Source: JBCDGZ01 sp038750655 (GTDB taxonomy: Bacteria > Bacteroidota > Bacteroidia > Chitinophagales > Saprospiraceae). From it: a DNA stretch of 13,251 nucleotides. The notes beneath the pieces were generated by a model, which saw nothing but the letters and a program-made list of their open reading frames with translations, was not told the origin of the DNA and searched no databases. The stretch covers positions 1-13,251 of the forward strand of contig JBCDGZ010000174.1 in the NCBI GenBank assembly GCA_038750655.1. Direction: 5' to 3'. How positions within the stretch are numbered: the stretch's first letter is position 1; each line of letters opens with the position of its first letter. This document shows, piece by piece, positions 5,957 to 13,251 of the stretch. Made by a program: the position numbers and the translations under genes.

Positions 5957-8704
5957 ATGAAAAATTCCTTGAAATTCAATCACCTTGTACAACAGGGGCT
6001 TGTACTGAGCCTGTTTTTTTTGTGGGTTGTTGGGCTGTCGGCTCAAACGCGCGATAGGGACCCGGTCGTGGTGGAAGGCAGCCAGCTGAGCACGCTCGGT
6101 AGTCTTTTGCCTGCTGATTTAGTGGGTTTTAAATACAGTGGTGGCAGCTGGACGCAGGTGCCGATTCAGATCGATGAGCGCTTTATTGCGGACATCGGTA
6201 CGCCCTACGGTGGGCAAATTTGTATTAGTCTTCCCTCCAATCCTCAACCTTGGGATGTGTTATTCTATGCGGACCCGAATACCCCCATTGGCCTTGACCC
6301 CGATCCACTTTTTGATGCGAATGATGAGCTGGTATTTATGTATTTTGATACGGGCGATCGCTTCCCCGGTGGGGAATGCCCCGAGGGGGTATTCGGCAAC
6401 TCCATTTACCAGCTGAAAATCGATGATCCGCTCGGCAGCTTGACCAACCGCTATCTCTATTTATTTGAGCAGGATGGCTCGCTACAACAGTCCGCAGGAC
6501 AGGACTATGTTGATTACAACTTCCAACTCGTTTCTGGCCAGCCGCTGTCTAATTATCCCATCTGCGAAAACAATACGAACTGTTCTAGCAGCAACAATGG
6601 GCAATGCGAGGCCAGTACGGTCTCGACTTCCGAGTATGAAGTGGGCTGTGAGGCTCGTTGGATGGAGACGGTTTTGAAGATCAAAAGTGGCAGCTCTACA
6701 CAGATCGATATTCTGGATGCGCACCAAGGTTTTATCACTCCCGGTTTTTGTGGTCGTACGGAGGAAACCTTTTCGCAGAGTCGAGGGCCCATCGTCAATT
6801 CTTTTGACGGCCCCGTCCGGGCCATCCGCTCCGTAATGGGCTCCAATAGCGGTACCTATAATCAGTTGACTGCCAAATTCACTAAATACCGCGTGGATTA
6901 TCGCTTGGATTTTCGGGTCCATAATTTCCTCTCCCGAGATTGCGCCGGCTTTGTCGATGCCTTTGATTTTTCTAGCAATGCGACTGGGATGACCTTTTAC
7001 AGCAATCAATCGACCAGTGGCCTTAGCATCGATGGTAACCAGGACTTCATCCTCAGTACAGCCCTCAACAATTGGGAGCTGGTTACGGGTCCTCATGGTT
7101 CTATTGCTGCTTGTTATGATTATGAGACCAATATCCCTGCGGGCAGCAGCTCGACAATCTGCAACAGTGGCTTCTCCAACCTACAGGCCGTCGAAAACTA
7201 CTACGATGATGCAGGGACCTCCACAGTCCATAGTTGTAGCGGCGACGGCGCGGCCTACGGCAGCTTCGGATTCCGGATGTTCACCGATGTTTGTACCGAC
7301 CAACGATTCAAGAATCCCTGTACTTTTTATGGAGAATATTTTATCCAAGAACGCTCCCACTACTACCTCGCTCCCGGTGCCACGACGACAATGGCGGCCA
7401 CCTACGCCAACTACGTGAAGCACCCCCTAGAGGTTGATGTAACCGAACTGGCCAGCAACTGCGATGGGGCAGGCATCAATGTCAACATCGTCAATAACAG
7501 CAACGTGAGCTGTAATGGCGGCAGTGATGGCAGCCTTACGGCGATCGCTTCCGGCGGCAGTGGCAGCTATTCCTACAACTGGTCGAACGGCAGCATCTCC
7601 GCGAGCATCACCAACCTCAGCGCAGGTATCTACACCGTAACCGCTACCGACAATGTCACCCTAAGCACCGCTACCACCTCAGCCGTCGTCACTCAGCCCA
7701 CTATCTTAACGATCAGCACCAGTAGCACCAACGAAACCAATGGCCAAGGTAATGGTACGGCGGATGCTAGCGCCAGCGGCGGAACGCCTCTGTATAGCTA
7801 TCTGTGGAGCGGACCCGGTGGATTCAGCAGCAGCAATGCCTCCATCAGCGGGCTCTCCGCCGGTACATATACTGTCGTCGTCACCGATGCCAATGGCTGT
7901 ACGGTCTCCGCTTCCGTTACCATTATCAACGAAACCACTGGCGGCTGCACCAACCAGCTGATTGATGATGAGGACTTTGAAAGTGGCTGGGGCATCTGGA
8001 ACAGCGCCGGCAACAATTGTAAGCGCATCAACTCTTTTACGGTCAACGGCTGGGTGATCCGCATGAGAAATGGCACTTCTACCTCGGCCATGAGTACCAA
8101 TACCCTCAACCTGCAAGGCTACGATGAAATCACTGTCAGCTTCACCTATGCTTCGCAGAGTATGGAAACGGGGAAGTCCTTTACCTTGGATATTTCTACC
8201 AACGGTGGGGCCTCTTTCACAACCATCCGCACCTGGGAGTCCGGTGTTGACTTTACCCCCAACGACCAAAAGACCACTTCTTTCACCTATACTGGCCCCC
8301 TTTCCAGCTCCGTACAACTGAGGTTCGATAATAATGGTACGGCGAATAACGACTGGATTTTGCTCGATGAGATTTTGATTGAAGGCTGCTTAAACGGCCT
8401 TAGTCGGGAAGCGACCAGTGGCAATGGACAAGACAAGATCAACGATGCCCTGCTCGTGGCTCCGAACCCAGCGACCGATCTGCTCCGCATTAGTATGCAT
8501 GCCCAAGGCCCAGCACAACAGGCCAATATCCGCATCATCGACAACCTGGGCAAGGTGGCCCTACAAAGACCTTGGATGCTAACCGCTGGCAGCAATAGCC
8601 AGGAACTCAACATCCAATCACTGGTACCAGGGCTTTATTTCTTACAGGTGCAGTATGCCGATGGCAGCACCCGAGTGCAGAAATTCTTAAAAATCAACCA
8701 TTAA
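5957..8704 (+). CDS. Secreted T9SS cargo protein with SprB repeats and jelly-roll-like domain
   Basis: A 915-residue protein. A signal peptide (1-29, cleavage likely after SA-Q) leads to a Cys-containing N-terminal region (30-500) that I do not recognise; it opens with a VPIQIDER segment (68-75) and has many Asp-rich turns. Two SprB-type repeats follow, at about 512-580 (VSCNGGSDGSLTAIASGG then YSYNWSNG and LSAGIYTVTATD) and 582-657 (GTADASASGGTPLYSYLWSG and LSAGTYTVVVTDANGC). A beta-rich region (668-811, DFESGWGIWN onward, NNDWILLDEILIEGC) looks like a carbohydrate- or ligand-binding jelly roll. The end (830-915) is a type A T9SS sorting domain, with APNPATDLLRI, LGKVALQ, LNIQSLVPGLYFLQV and a Lys-rich terminus. 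Export across the outer membrane and cell-surface attachment or release follow from the family. The molecular activity is unknown. The gene ends in its own terminator. Confidence 0.9.
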   Translation: MKNSLKFNHLVQQGLVLSLFFLWVVGLSAQTRDRDPVVVEGSQLSTLGSLLPADLVGFKYSGGSWTQVPIQIDERFIADIGTPYGGQICISLPSNPQPWDVLFYADPNTPIGLDPDPLFDANDELVFMYFDTGDRFPGGECPEGVFGNSIYQLKIDDPLGSLTNRYLYLFEQDGSLQQSAGQDYVDYNFQLVSGQPLSNYPICENNTNCSSSNNGQCEASTVSTSEYEVGCEARWMETVLKIKSGSSTQIDILDAHQGFITPGFCGRTEETFSQSRGPIVNSFDGPVRAIRSVMGSNSGTYNQLTAKFTKYRVDYRLDFRVHNFLSRDCAGFVDAFDFSSNATGMTFYSNQSTSGLSIDGNQDFILSTALNNWELVTGPHGSIAACYDYETNIPAGSSSTICNSGFSNLQAVENYYDDAGTSTVHSCSGDGAAYGSFGFRMFTDVCTDQRFKNPCTFYGEYFIQERSHYYLAPGATTTMAATYANYVKHPLEVDVTELASNCDGAGINVNIVNNSNVSCNGGSDGSLTAIASGGSGSYSYNWSNGSISASITNLSAGIYTVTATDNVTLSTATTSAVVTQPTILTISTSSTNETNGQGNGTADASASGGTPLYSYLWSGPGGFSSSNASISGLSAGTYTVVVTDANGCTVSASVTIINETTGGCTNQLIDDEDFESGWGIWNSAGNNCKRINSFTVNGWVIRMRNGTSTSAMSTNTLNLQGYDEITVSFTYASQSMETGKSFTLDISTNGGASFTTIRTWESGVDFTPNDQKTTSFTYTGPLSSSVQLRFDNNGTANNDWILLDEILIEGCLNGLSREATSGNGQDKINDALLVAPNPATDLLRISMHAQGPAQQANIRIIDNLGKVALQRPWMLTAGSNSQELNIQSLVPGLYFLQVQYADGSTRVQKFLKINH
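7490..7930 (+). repeat. Two SprB-type protein repeats
   Basis: This stretch encodes two divergent copies of a ~75-residue unit. Each has G(G)xxGxxxASGGxxxYxYxWSxG, then a SxSNLSAGxYTVxVTD end. Such repeats are found in Bacteroidota surface adhesins of the SprB type. They are similar at the protein level but poorly conserved in DNA. Confidence 0.75.
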
Positions 8705-8739
8705 AAACGAAGTAAACTAGGAAGTAAACAACCCTAATC

Positions 8740-8777
8740 AGCCCCTCGCCGAGCAGCTGCTTGTCGAGGGGCTTTTC
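8740..8777 (+). terminator. Intrinsic terminator of the T9SS cargo gene
   Basis: The arms AGCCCCTCG (8740-8748) and CGAGGGGCT (8765-8773) pair perfectly. The loop contains the self-complementary AGCAGCTGCT, and TTTTC follows on the plus strand. It lies 36 bases after the stop codon. Confidence 0.85.
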
Positions 8778-8994
8778 ATTAGCACGCTTGAACATAGCCC
8801 GCTTATAAATGAGCCTTTGTGGCAGCGGGAATAATTTTCTATGATTTTCTTTCATAAGTAAAGAAATCATTATAGATTTGCCCTCTAAATAGATAAGATT
8901 ATACTGCTTGCTTTCAACTTTCCATCCGTAGTAGTCAATCTAAATTAGCTGCTAACCCACACATTAAGAGAGATTTATAAAAATAATACAGGCT

Positions 8995-9014
8995 GCTGTG
9001 ATCCTTATCACAGC
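8995..9014. promoter_or_regulatory. Crp/Fnr-like operator palindrome
   Basis: GCTGTGAT-CCTT-ATCACAGC is a perfect 8+8 inverted repeat. Its core TGTGA-N6-TCACA (8997-9012) equals the classic Crp half-site arrangement. It sits directly upstream of a near-consensus -7 box (TATACTTG, 9018-9025) and 61 bases before the barrel gene ATG. The position would overlap the -33 region, so either repression or close-contact activation is possible. The regulator is not in the window. Confidence 0.5.
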
Positions 9015-9017
9015 TGA

Positions 9018-9025
9018 TATACTTG
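9018..9025 (+). promoter_or_regulatory. Candidate -7 box for the outer-membrane barrel gene
   Basis: TATACTTG differs at one base from TAnnTTTG. A start about 7 bases downstream would give a leader of roughly 40 bases to the ATG at 9075. Confidence 0.35.
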
Positions 9026-9074
9026 TATGCTTCTAGCAATTATTTATTCTTCATTTAACTTAAAAATTACAGTT

Positions 9075-9698
9075 ATGAAATTAGTTTCCAAGGTATTTTT
9101 AATTGTAGCTTTCGTATTTACTGGGCACTTTGCAGCTCAGGCACAGCTGAGCTTTGGTGGCCGTGTTGGCGTCAATCTCGCTAGTGTTTCTGGTGAAGAT
9201 GACAACTCTGATAGTAAATTGGGCTTGGATATTGCGGCAGTCATCGTTCTCCCAGTTTCGGAGACCTTCTTTATTCAGCCAGAAGTACACTTTCTGCAAA
9301 AAGGAGGTAAAGAAGAGGATGGTTTTTCTGGCCAAGAGATCAAATCAACGCTCAACTACATCCAGATTCCGATACTGGCGAAGTATGTTTTCGGAGATCA
9401 AGAAACCCTGGGTTTCTACGTGCTTGGCGGGCCAAGTATAGGTCTTGGAGTGGGCGTCAAAACGGCTGTTGGTGACAATGATGCGACAGGCAGCTTCGAA
9501 GATGCAGGCTTCAAAGCTTTCGACTTTGGGGTTGACCTCGGTGTCGGCGTGCTCGTTCCGGCTGGTCCCGGTACTTTCTTCATCGATGTGCGCTACCTCT
9601 TAGGACTCAGTAATATCAATGACTTGGAGTTTGGTGGTGATATCAATAACCGAGGCATCAACTTCGGCGTTGGTTTCTTGGCGGCTATCGGTGGCTAA
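9075..9698 (+). CDS. Outer-membrane beta-barrel protein, PorT family
   Basis: A 207-residue protein when started at the ATG at 9075, preferred over the in-frame ATG at 9027 because it begins with a standard signal peptide (MKLVSKVFLIVAFVFTGHFAAQAQ, cleavage after AQA). The mature part alternates polar and hydrophobic residues in eight or so beta-strands. It has the family landmarks FGGRVGVNLASVSG at the start, FFIQPEVHFLQKGG, LNYIQIPILAKYVF, GFYVLGGPSIGLGVG and a C-terminal INFGVGFLAAIGG strand. This matches the PorT/OMP_b-brl_2 group of small 8-stranded barrels common in Bacteroidota. The substrate or partner of most members, including this one, is unknown. It is a single-gene unit with a possible Crp-like site upstream and a strong terminator downstream. 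Confidence 0.88.
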   Translation: MKLVSKVFLIVAFVFTGHFAAQAQLSFGGRVGVNLASVSGEDDNSDSKLGLDIAAVIVLPVSETFFIQPEVHFLQKGGKEEDGFSGQEIKSTLNYIQIPILAKYVFGDQETLGFYVLGGPSIGLGVGVKTAVGDNDATGSFEDAGFKAFDFGVDLGVGVLVPAGPGTFFIDVRYLLGLSNINDLEFGGDINNRGINFGVGFLAAIGG

Positions 9699-9734
9699 GC
9701 CAGCACGTTGATTTTACTCGAATTAAGATAACTT

Positions 9735-9783
9735 GCTCCGGTATCGTTAGTACGCTTTTGTACAGCGATGCCGGGCTTTTTTT
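9735..9783 (+). terminator. Intrinsic terminator of the barrel gene
   Basis: The arms 9735-9746 and 9766-9776 (GCTCCGGTATCG against CGATGCCGGGC) pair with G-U wobble and one bulge. The inner stem is GTAC/GTAC (9750-9753 and 9760-9763). Seven T follow (9777-9783). There is no T tract on the minus-strand side, so it does not serve the convergent transporter gene. Confidence 0.88.
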
Positions 9784-9789
9784 GGGGGG

Positions 9790-10557
9790 TTATTTAAAGA
9801 AAATAACCAGCGCACCCAATGCAGTCATAAGGAGGATAAACTGGCGATAGTGGTCGCTTTTGATGATTTTTACCAGCCGTATACCGATCAACAGGCCAAT
9901 GATAATCCCGGGTATGAGGTAGAAATTGAGTACCAGGGTCTCGGGACGAATGGTTTCCCAAACGTAGAGATGAAAGGGGACTTTGAAGAGGTTGATGATG
10001 AAAAATAACCAGGCCGCTGTACCGATAAATTCGTCCTTGGGCAGCCGCATCGCCAGAAAAAAGAGATTGGAAAAGGCCCCCGCCATGTTACCAATCATCG
10101 TCGTAAACCCCACCAACAAGCCCATCAATCCAGCAAACCACCAATTATTGGGCACCTTCCGATGCTTATTTCGCTCCCACCATAGCATGACAATGATGCT
10201 AACCAGAATAATGGCAGCCATGCCCTGCTTGAACAAGGCTTCTGGAATATCCTTGCCCAGCCAGGTTCCCAGCCCTACCCCTAGCATCGCCCAAGGCAAT
10301 AGCCGAATCAGGTATTTCCACTGCGTATGCCGATTGTAGTACCACACCGCGAAGGTATCACCGGCAATCAGCAAGGGCAGTAAGATTCCGGTGGAAGCCT
10401 TACCCCCAAAGATGATGGCCAGCAAGGCGACAACAACGATGGTGATGCCCTTGATCCCTGCTTTGGCAGCACCAATAATGACGGCACAGAGCAAAACCAG
10501 CAGCCAATGGACTGGAGAGAGCTGAAATTCGGGGGCTAATGTGAGAAAATCAGGCAT
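9790..10557 (-). CDS. TauE/SafE (TSUP) family membrane transporter
   Basis: A 255-residue inner-membrane protein. I chose ATG at 10557; an in-frame TTG at 10566 would add three residues. Hydrophobic helices cover most of the chain: about 17-34, 37-53, 57-66, 82-96, 108-124, 137-158 and 173-191, then two C-terminal helices ending IFFK. Typical family features are GAAKAGIKG in the first helix pair (compare GxxGxG of TSUP repeats), charged LGKDIPEALFK after the first half, and a second-half GLLVGFTTMIGNMAGAFSNLF motif. The family exports or imports sulfite, sulfoacetate, taurine-related anions or other organic anions. The substrate cannot be read from sequence. It is divergent from the homogentisate operon, so a link to aromatic acid or acetoacetate transport is possible but unproven. 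Confidence 0.88.
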   Translation of the reverse strand: MPDFLTLAPEFQLSPVHWLLVLLCAVIIGAAKAGIKGITIVVVALLAIIFGGKASTGILLPLLIAGDTFAVWYYNRHTQWKYLIRLLPWAMLGVGLGTWLGKDIPEALFKQGMAAIILVSIIVMLWWERNKHRKVPNNWWFAGLMGLLVGFTTMIGNMAGAFSNLFFLAMRLPKDEFIGTAAWLFFIINLFKVPFHLYVWETIRPETLVLNFYLIPGIIIGLLIGIRLVKIIKSDHYRQFILLMTALGALVIFFK

Positions 10558-10650
10558 GGAAAACAAAAGATATTGTAAATTGCGGACAGAACCATTTTAC
10601 CTAACCAAAACAAGTTGTGCTGAACCGCAGCTTGAATTAACCAAACGCCG

Positions 10651-10658
10651 CAAAGAAA
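10651..10658 (-). promoter_or_regulatory. Candidate -7 box for the TSUP transporter
   Basis: The minus strand reads TTTCTTTG, one mismatch from TAnnTTTG, and is followed by GCGGCGTTT. The 14 bases AAACGCCGCAAAGA (10643-10656) occur identically at the tRNA promoter (4897-4910). A start here gives a leader of about 85 bases. A second weaker candidate is TATCTTTTG, right next to the ATG. Confidence 0.4.
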
Positions 10659-10690
10659 GGGAAAAAGTTATGGAATCGTGGCATATTCTC

Positions 10691-10698
10691 TTACTTTG
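10691..10698 (+). promoter_or_regulatory. Candidate -7 box for the homogentisate operon
   Basis: TTACTTTG matches TAnnTTTG at all but one position. It lies 28 bases before the ATG at 10726, so a start near 10705 would exclude the earlier in-frame GTG (10678) and ATG (10699) as initiation codons. Confidence 0.35.
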
Positions 10699-10725
10699 AT
10701 GGCCCAAATTCTAAAATTCCAAGCC

Positions 10726-11904
10726 ATGCCAATCTACCATAAGAATGGAAAGCTGCCTCCCAAGCGGCACACCACTTTCAAAAAACCAGACGGCAGTCTG
10801 TATTACGAGCAACTTTTCGGTACCATCGGTTTTGATGGAATGTCTTCCCTCCTCTACCACGTCAATCGACCGACGATGGTCAGACATATCGGGAAATCGA
10901 TCGATATGACGCCCAAGGTGGTTGTGGAGAAAAACATGACCTCCCGCAAGCTCATTGGCTTCAATGTCGCGCCCAAAGAGGATTACCTCGAAAGCCGCGT
11001 CCCCCTGCTTGTCAATAGCGACATCAATATCGGACTGGCTGCGCCCAAGCGTTCTTTGAGGGAGTATTTTTATAAAAATGCCGACGCCGACGAACTGCTG
11101 TTTGTCCACAAAGGCAGTGGTACGCTGCGCACCCTGTTAGGCAACATTCCTTTTGAATACGGTGATTACCTAGTCATTCCTCGCGGGATGATCTATCAGA
11201 TTGATTTTGATACGGAAAATAATCGCTTACTTTACGCCGAATCTTTTCATCCCATTTATACCCCCAAACGCTACCGCAACTGGTTTGGTCAATTGTCTGA
11301 ACACTCTCCCTTCTGTGAGCGGGATTACATTTTGCCCCGTGAACTAGAGACCCACGATGAGGAAGGAGAATTTGTGATGAAAATCAAAAAACAGGGGCAC
11401 TTACACGAGCTGGTTTACTCCACCCACCCCTTCGACGTCGTCGGCTGGGATGGCTACAACTATCCCTACGGATTTTCCATCCACAACTTCGAGCCGATCA
11501 CCGGAAGGGTACACCAGCCCCCACCAGTCCACCAGACCTTCGAGACCAAGGCATTCGTCGTCTGCTCCTTCTGCCCTCGCCTGTTCGATTATCATCCACA
11601 GGCCATCCCGGCTCCCTACAACCACTCCAACATCGACTCCGATGAAATGCTCTACTATGTCGATGGAGATTTTATGAGTAGAAACGACATCGATCAGGGC
11701 TACATCACCCTGCACCCTGCGGGCATCCCGCACGGCCCCCACCCCGGCGCTTACGAGCGCAGCATTGGGCAAAAAGAAACCCACGAGCTGGCCGTTATGA
11801 TCGACACTTTTAAACCCTTGATGATCACCGAGGCTGCCCTGCAAATCGACGATGGGAAATACTACCTGTCTTGGCTCGATCACCACGAACATTCAGAACA
11901 CTAA
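10726..11904 (+). CDS. hmgA: Homogentisate 1,2-dioxygenase
   Basis: Cytoplasmic non-heme Fe(II) cupin enzyme of tyrosine/phenylalanine catabolism that opens the homogentisate ring to 4-maleylacetoacetate. The 392-residue form starting at ATG 10726 (MPIYHKNGKLPPKRHT) fits the start typical of the bacterial family; a 408-residue version from GTG 10678 is less likely. The chain reads KPDGSLYYEQLFGTIGFDGMSS near the N-terminus, an N-terminal cupin motif at about 122-160 (DELLFVHKGSG ... YGDYLVIPRGMIYQID), and PYNHSNIDSDEMLYYVDGDF (298-317) and HPAGIPHGPHPGAYE (330-344) in the C-terminal cupin. His300, Glu307 and His336 or His339 are the candidate iron ligands. Length is shorter than the ~440-residue human-type enzyme but usual for this bacterial branch. 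It is followed after 9 bases by fumarylacetoacetase, forming an operon. Confidence 0.93.
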   Translation: MPIYHKNGKLPPKRHTTFKKPDGSLYYEQLFGTIGFDGMSSLLYHVNRPTMVRHIGKSIDMTPKVVVEKNMTSRKLIGFNVAPKEDYLESRVPLLVNSDINIGLAAPKRSLREYFYKNADADELLFVHKGSGTLRTLLGNIPFEYGDYLVIPRGMIYQIDFDTENNRLLYAESFHPIYTPKRYRNWFGQLSEHSPFCERDYILPRELETHDEEGEFVMKIKKQGHLHELVYSTHPFDVVGWDGYNYPYGFSIHNFEPITGRVHQPPPVHQTFETKAFVVCSFCPRLFDYHPQAIPAPYNHSNIDSDEMLYYVDGDFMSRNDIDQGYITLHPAGIPHGPHPGAYERSIGQKETHELAVMIDTFKPLMITEAALQIDDGKYYLSWLDHHEHSEH

Positions 11905-11913
11905 ATCTAACCT

Positions 11914-13158
11914 ATGTCACCACTATCAAGCTGGGTCCCCGTACCCGAGGACTCCGACTTTAGCATTCACAATTTGCCCTTCGGCATTTTTTCCAATAAA
12001 AACAAAAAGCCCCGACTGGGCGTCGCCATCGGCGAACACATTCTCGACCTGGCCGCCGTCGCCCGCCTGGGCCACTTCGACCGCCTCAAGGTCGACAAAA
12101 AGGTCTTCGCACAGGCCAGCCTCAACGATTTCATCAGCCTCGGCAAGGCCAAAACCAGCAAGGTGCGGCTCCACATCCAAAAGCTGCTCAGCAGCAGCCG
12201 GTCGCCCCTCAAGGCCAACAAGCGCGTGCTCATCAAGCAGGCCGAGGCCACCATGCATATGCCCGTCGAAGTCGGCGACTACACCGATTTTTATTCCAGC
12301 ATCGAGCACGCCACCAACGTCGGCAAAATGTTCCGCGACCCCGAAAACGCGCTGCTGCCCAACTGGCGTCACCTGCCCGTCGGCTACCACGGCCGGGCCT
12401 CCTCGATCATCGTCAGCGGTACGCCGGTCAAGCGTCCCAAGGGCCAAGTGATGCCTAAAGGCGCCGAAAAGCCCGCCTACCAGGCCTCCGCTCGCGTCGA
12501 CTTCGAACTAGAAATGGCCTTCATCGTTGGCCAGCCCAACGCCCTCGGCCAACGCGTCTCCACCGCCGACGCCGAAGACCACATCTTCGGCATGGTGCTC
12601 TTCAACGACTGGTCGGCCCGCGACATTCAGAAGTGGGAATACGTCCCCCTCGGCCCCTTCCTCGGCAAGAGCTTCGCCTCCTCCGTATCGCCCTGGGTGG
12701 TCCCCCTCGATGCGCTGGAGCCCTTCCGCGTGCGCGGCCCCAAGCAGGAGCCCAAGGTGCTCCCCTACCTGCGCTCCACCGGCCCCCGCAATTTCAACAT
12801 CAACCTGGAAGTCGGCATCAGCCCCAAGGGCAAAGAAGAAACCATCGTCTGCCGCTCCAACTTCAAATACATGTACTGGAACATGGCCCAACAACTGGCC
12901 CATCACACCGTCAACGGCTGCAACCTCCGCGTCGGGGACATGATGGCCTCCGGCACCATCAGCGGCAAGGACGAACAGTCCTACGGCTCTATGCTGGAAC
13001 TGTCCTGGGCGGGCAGCAAGCCCGTTTCGCTCAACGACGGCAGTACGCGGGTTTTCCTCAATGATTATGATACGGTGACGATGCGCGGGTACGCCCAGAA
13101 GGGGGATGTCCGTGTAGGCTTCGGAGCGGTCAGCGCGCAGGTGCTGCCGGCGAAGTAG
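11914..13158 (+). CDS. fahA: Fumarylacetoacetase
   Basis: A 414-residue cytoplasmic hydrolase that splits fumarylacetoacetate into fumarate and acetoacetate, the last step of homogentisate breakdown. It has the N-terminal SH3-like domain (1-115, WVPVPEDSDFSIHNLPFGIF, GVAIGEHILDL) and the FAH catalytic domain. Metal and catalytic residues of the human enzyme are all present: Asp125 and His132 in DYTDFYSSIEHATNVG, Glu198 and Glu200 in VDFELEM, Asp232 in NDWSARDIQ, Lys252 in FLGKSF and Glu362 in GSMLELSW. Length is standard. It is the second gene of the operon, with high GC (about 62% in the sampled 60 bases). Maleylacetoacetate isomerase, which makes its substrate, is not in the window. Confidence 0.97.
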   Translation: MSPLSSWVPVPEDSDFSIHNLPFGIFSNKNKKPRLGVAIGEHILDLAAVARLGHFDRLKVDKKVFAQASLNDFISLGKAKTSKVRLHIQKLLSSSRSPLKANKRVLIKQAEATMHMPVEVGDYTDFYSSIEHATNVGKMFRDPENALLPNWRHLPVGYHGRASSIIVSGTPVKRPKGQVMPKGAEKPAYQASARVDFELEMAFIVGQPNALGQRVSTADAEDHIFGMVLFNDWSARDIQKWEYVPLGPFLGKSFASSVSPWVVPLDALEPFRVRGPKQEPKVLPYLRSTGPRNFNINLEVGISPKGKEETIVCRSNFKYMYWNMAQQLAHHTVNGCNLRVGDMMASGTISGKDEQSYGSMLELSWAGSKPVSLNDGSTRVFLNDYDTVTMRGYAQKGDVRVGFGAVSAQVLPAK

Positions 13159-13172
13159 CTGCCGTAGGCAGC
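13158..13172 (+). repeat. Hairpin at the fumarylacetoacetase stop codon
   Basis: GCTGCC-GTA-GGCAGC is a perfect 6-bp stem starting on the last base of the stop codon. No T tract follows, so it is not a typical intrinsic terminator. Confidence 0.45.
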
Positions 13173-13196
13173 GGTTGGGCGGCCTAGGGCCGGCCT

Positions 13197-13224
13197 GGTG
13201 GACGGTGGACGGTGGACGGTGGAC
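13197..13224. repeat. Four tandem copies of the heptamer GGTGGAC
   Basis: Exact copies lie at 13197-13203, 13204-13210, 13211-13217 and 13218-13224, preceded by GGCC-rich sequence (13181-13195) and followed by GGCGAGC. Heptamer tandem arrays of this kind are common between genes in some Bacteroidota. The array is non-coding as far as seen and lies 38 bases after fumarylacetoacetase. It is complete inside the window, but its right-hand context is cut off. Confidence 0.9.
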
Positions 13225-13251
13225 GGCGAGCGTAGGGAGACAAAAATTGTG

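Larger units (their letters stand above)
8778..9074. other. Intergenic region upstream of the outer-membrane barrel gene
   Basis: AT-rich and without a supported gene. It contains an imperfect inverted repeat (8839-8875, CTATGATTTTCTTT against AAAGAAATCATTATAG) and, nearer the gene, a perfect palindrome and a candidate -7 box (listed separately). Confidence 0.5.

Noticed and set aside
7706..8317. Long minus-strand frame within the T9SS cargo gene
   Set aside because: Antisense shadow of a clearly coding plus-strand frame; the translation is low-complexity Gly/Ala/Ile with no recognisable motif.
11852..12451. Plus-strand frame overlapping the dioxygenase end and the fumarylacetoacetase start
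   Set aside because: Rich in Ser, Pro, Arg and Thr, typical of an off-frame reading of GC-rich coding sequence, and it overlaps two well-supported genes.
1..13251. CRISPR arrays, rRNA genes, intact insertion sequences
   Set aside because: No regularly spaced direct repeats, no rRNA-like sequence and no transposase reading frame were seen.

Overview
The window reads as chromosome of a member of the Bacteroidota, most likely a Saprospiria/Lewinella-like lineage (the phylum is well supported, the lower rank is a guess). Evidence: a secreted protein with SprB-type repeats and a type IX secretion (T9SS) C-terminal sorting domain, a PorT-family small outer-membrane barrel, -7 boxes of the Bacteroidota form TAnnTTTG, and no strong Shine-Dalgarno sequences.

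Left part (1-4780), AT-rich and accessory in character. A complete minus-strand lipoprotein gene (2-2287) ends in an HNH/Endo VII-like nuclease tip that is clearly more AT-rich than the rest of the gene, the pattern of a polymorphic toxin; any immunity gene would lie off the left edge. Upstream of it, 2402-3248 has no convincing gene. It holds a ~250 bp element with ~20 bp terminal inverted repeats flanked by TA (MITE-like) and three terminator-like hairpins, all oriented for minus-strand transcription. A plus-strand gene (3249-4682) for an all-helical, TPR-like cytoplasmic protein of unknown function follows.

A tRNA-Arg(CCG) gene on the minus strand (4781-4852), with a good TAnnTTTG promoter, marks the change from AT-rich to GC-rich DNA. 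Next come a Sfp-type 4'-phosphopantetheinyl transferase (4941-5600), a 915-residue secreted T9SS cargo protein (5957-8704) ending at a clean terminator, and a PorT-like outer-membrane barrel protein (9075-9698) with a perfect TGTGA-N6-TCACA palindrome in its upstream region and its own terminator.

Right part (9790-13158): a minus-strand TauE/SafE-type (TSUP) membrane transporter is divergent from a two-gene tyrosine/homogentisate catabolic operon. Homogentisate 1,2-dioxygenase opens the ring to maleylacetoacetate, and fumarylacetoacetase releases fumarate and acetoacetate. The isomerase linking the two steps is not in the window. The window ends in GC-rich DNA with four tandem copies of a 7-bp repeat.

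Most genes are recognisable families. The least explained parts are the toxin-like lipoprotein with its structured, gene-free upstream region, the TPR-like protein, and the N-terminal half of the 915-residue secreted protein.
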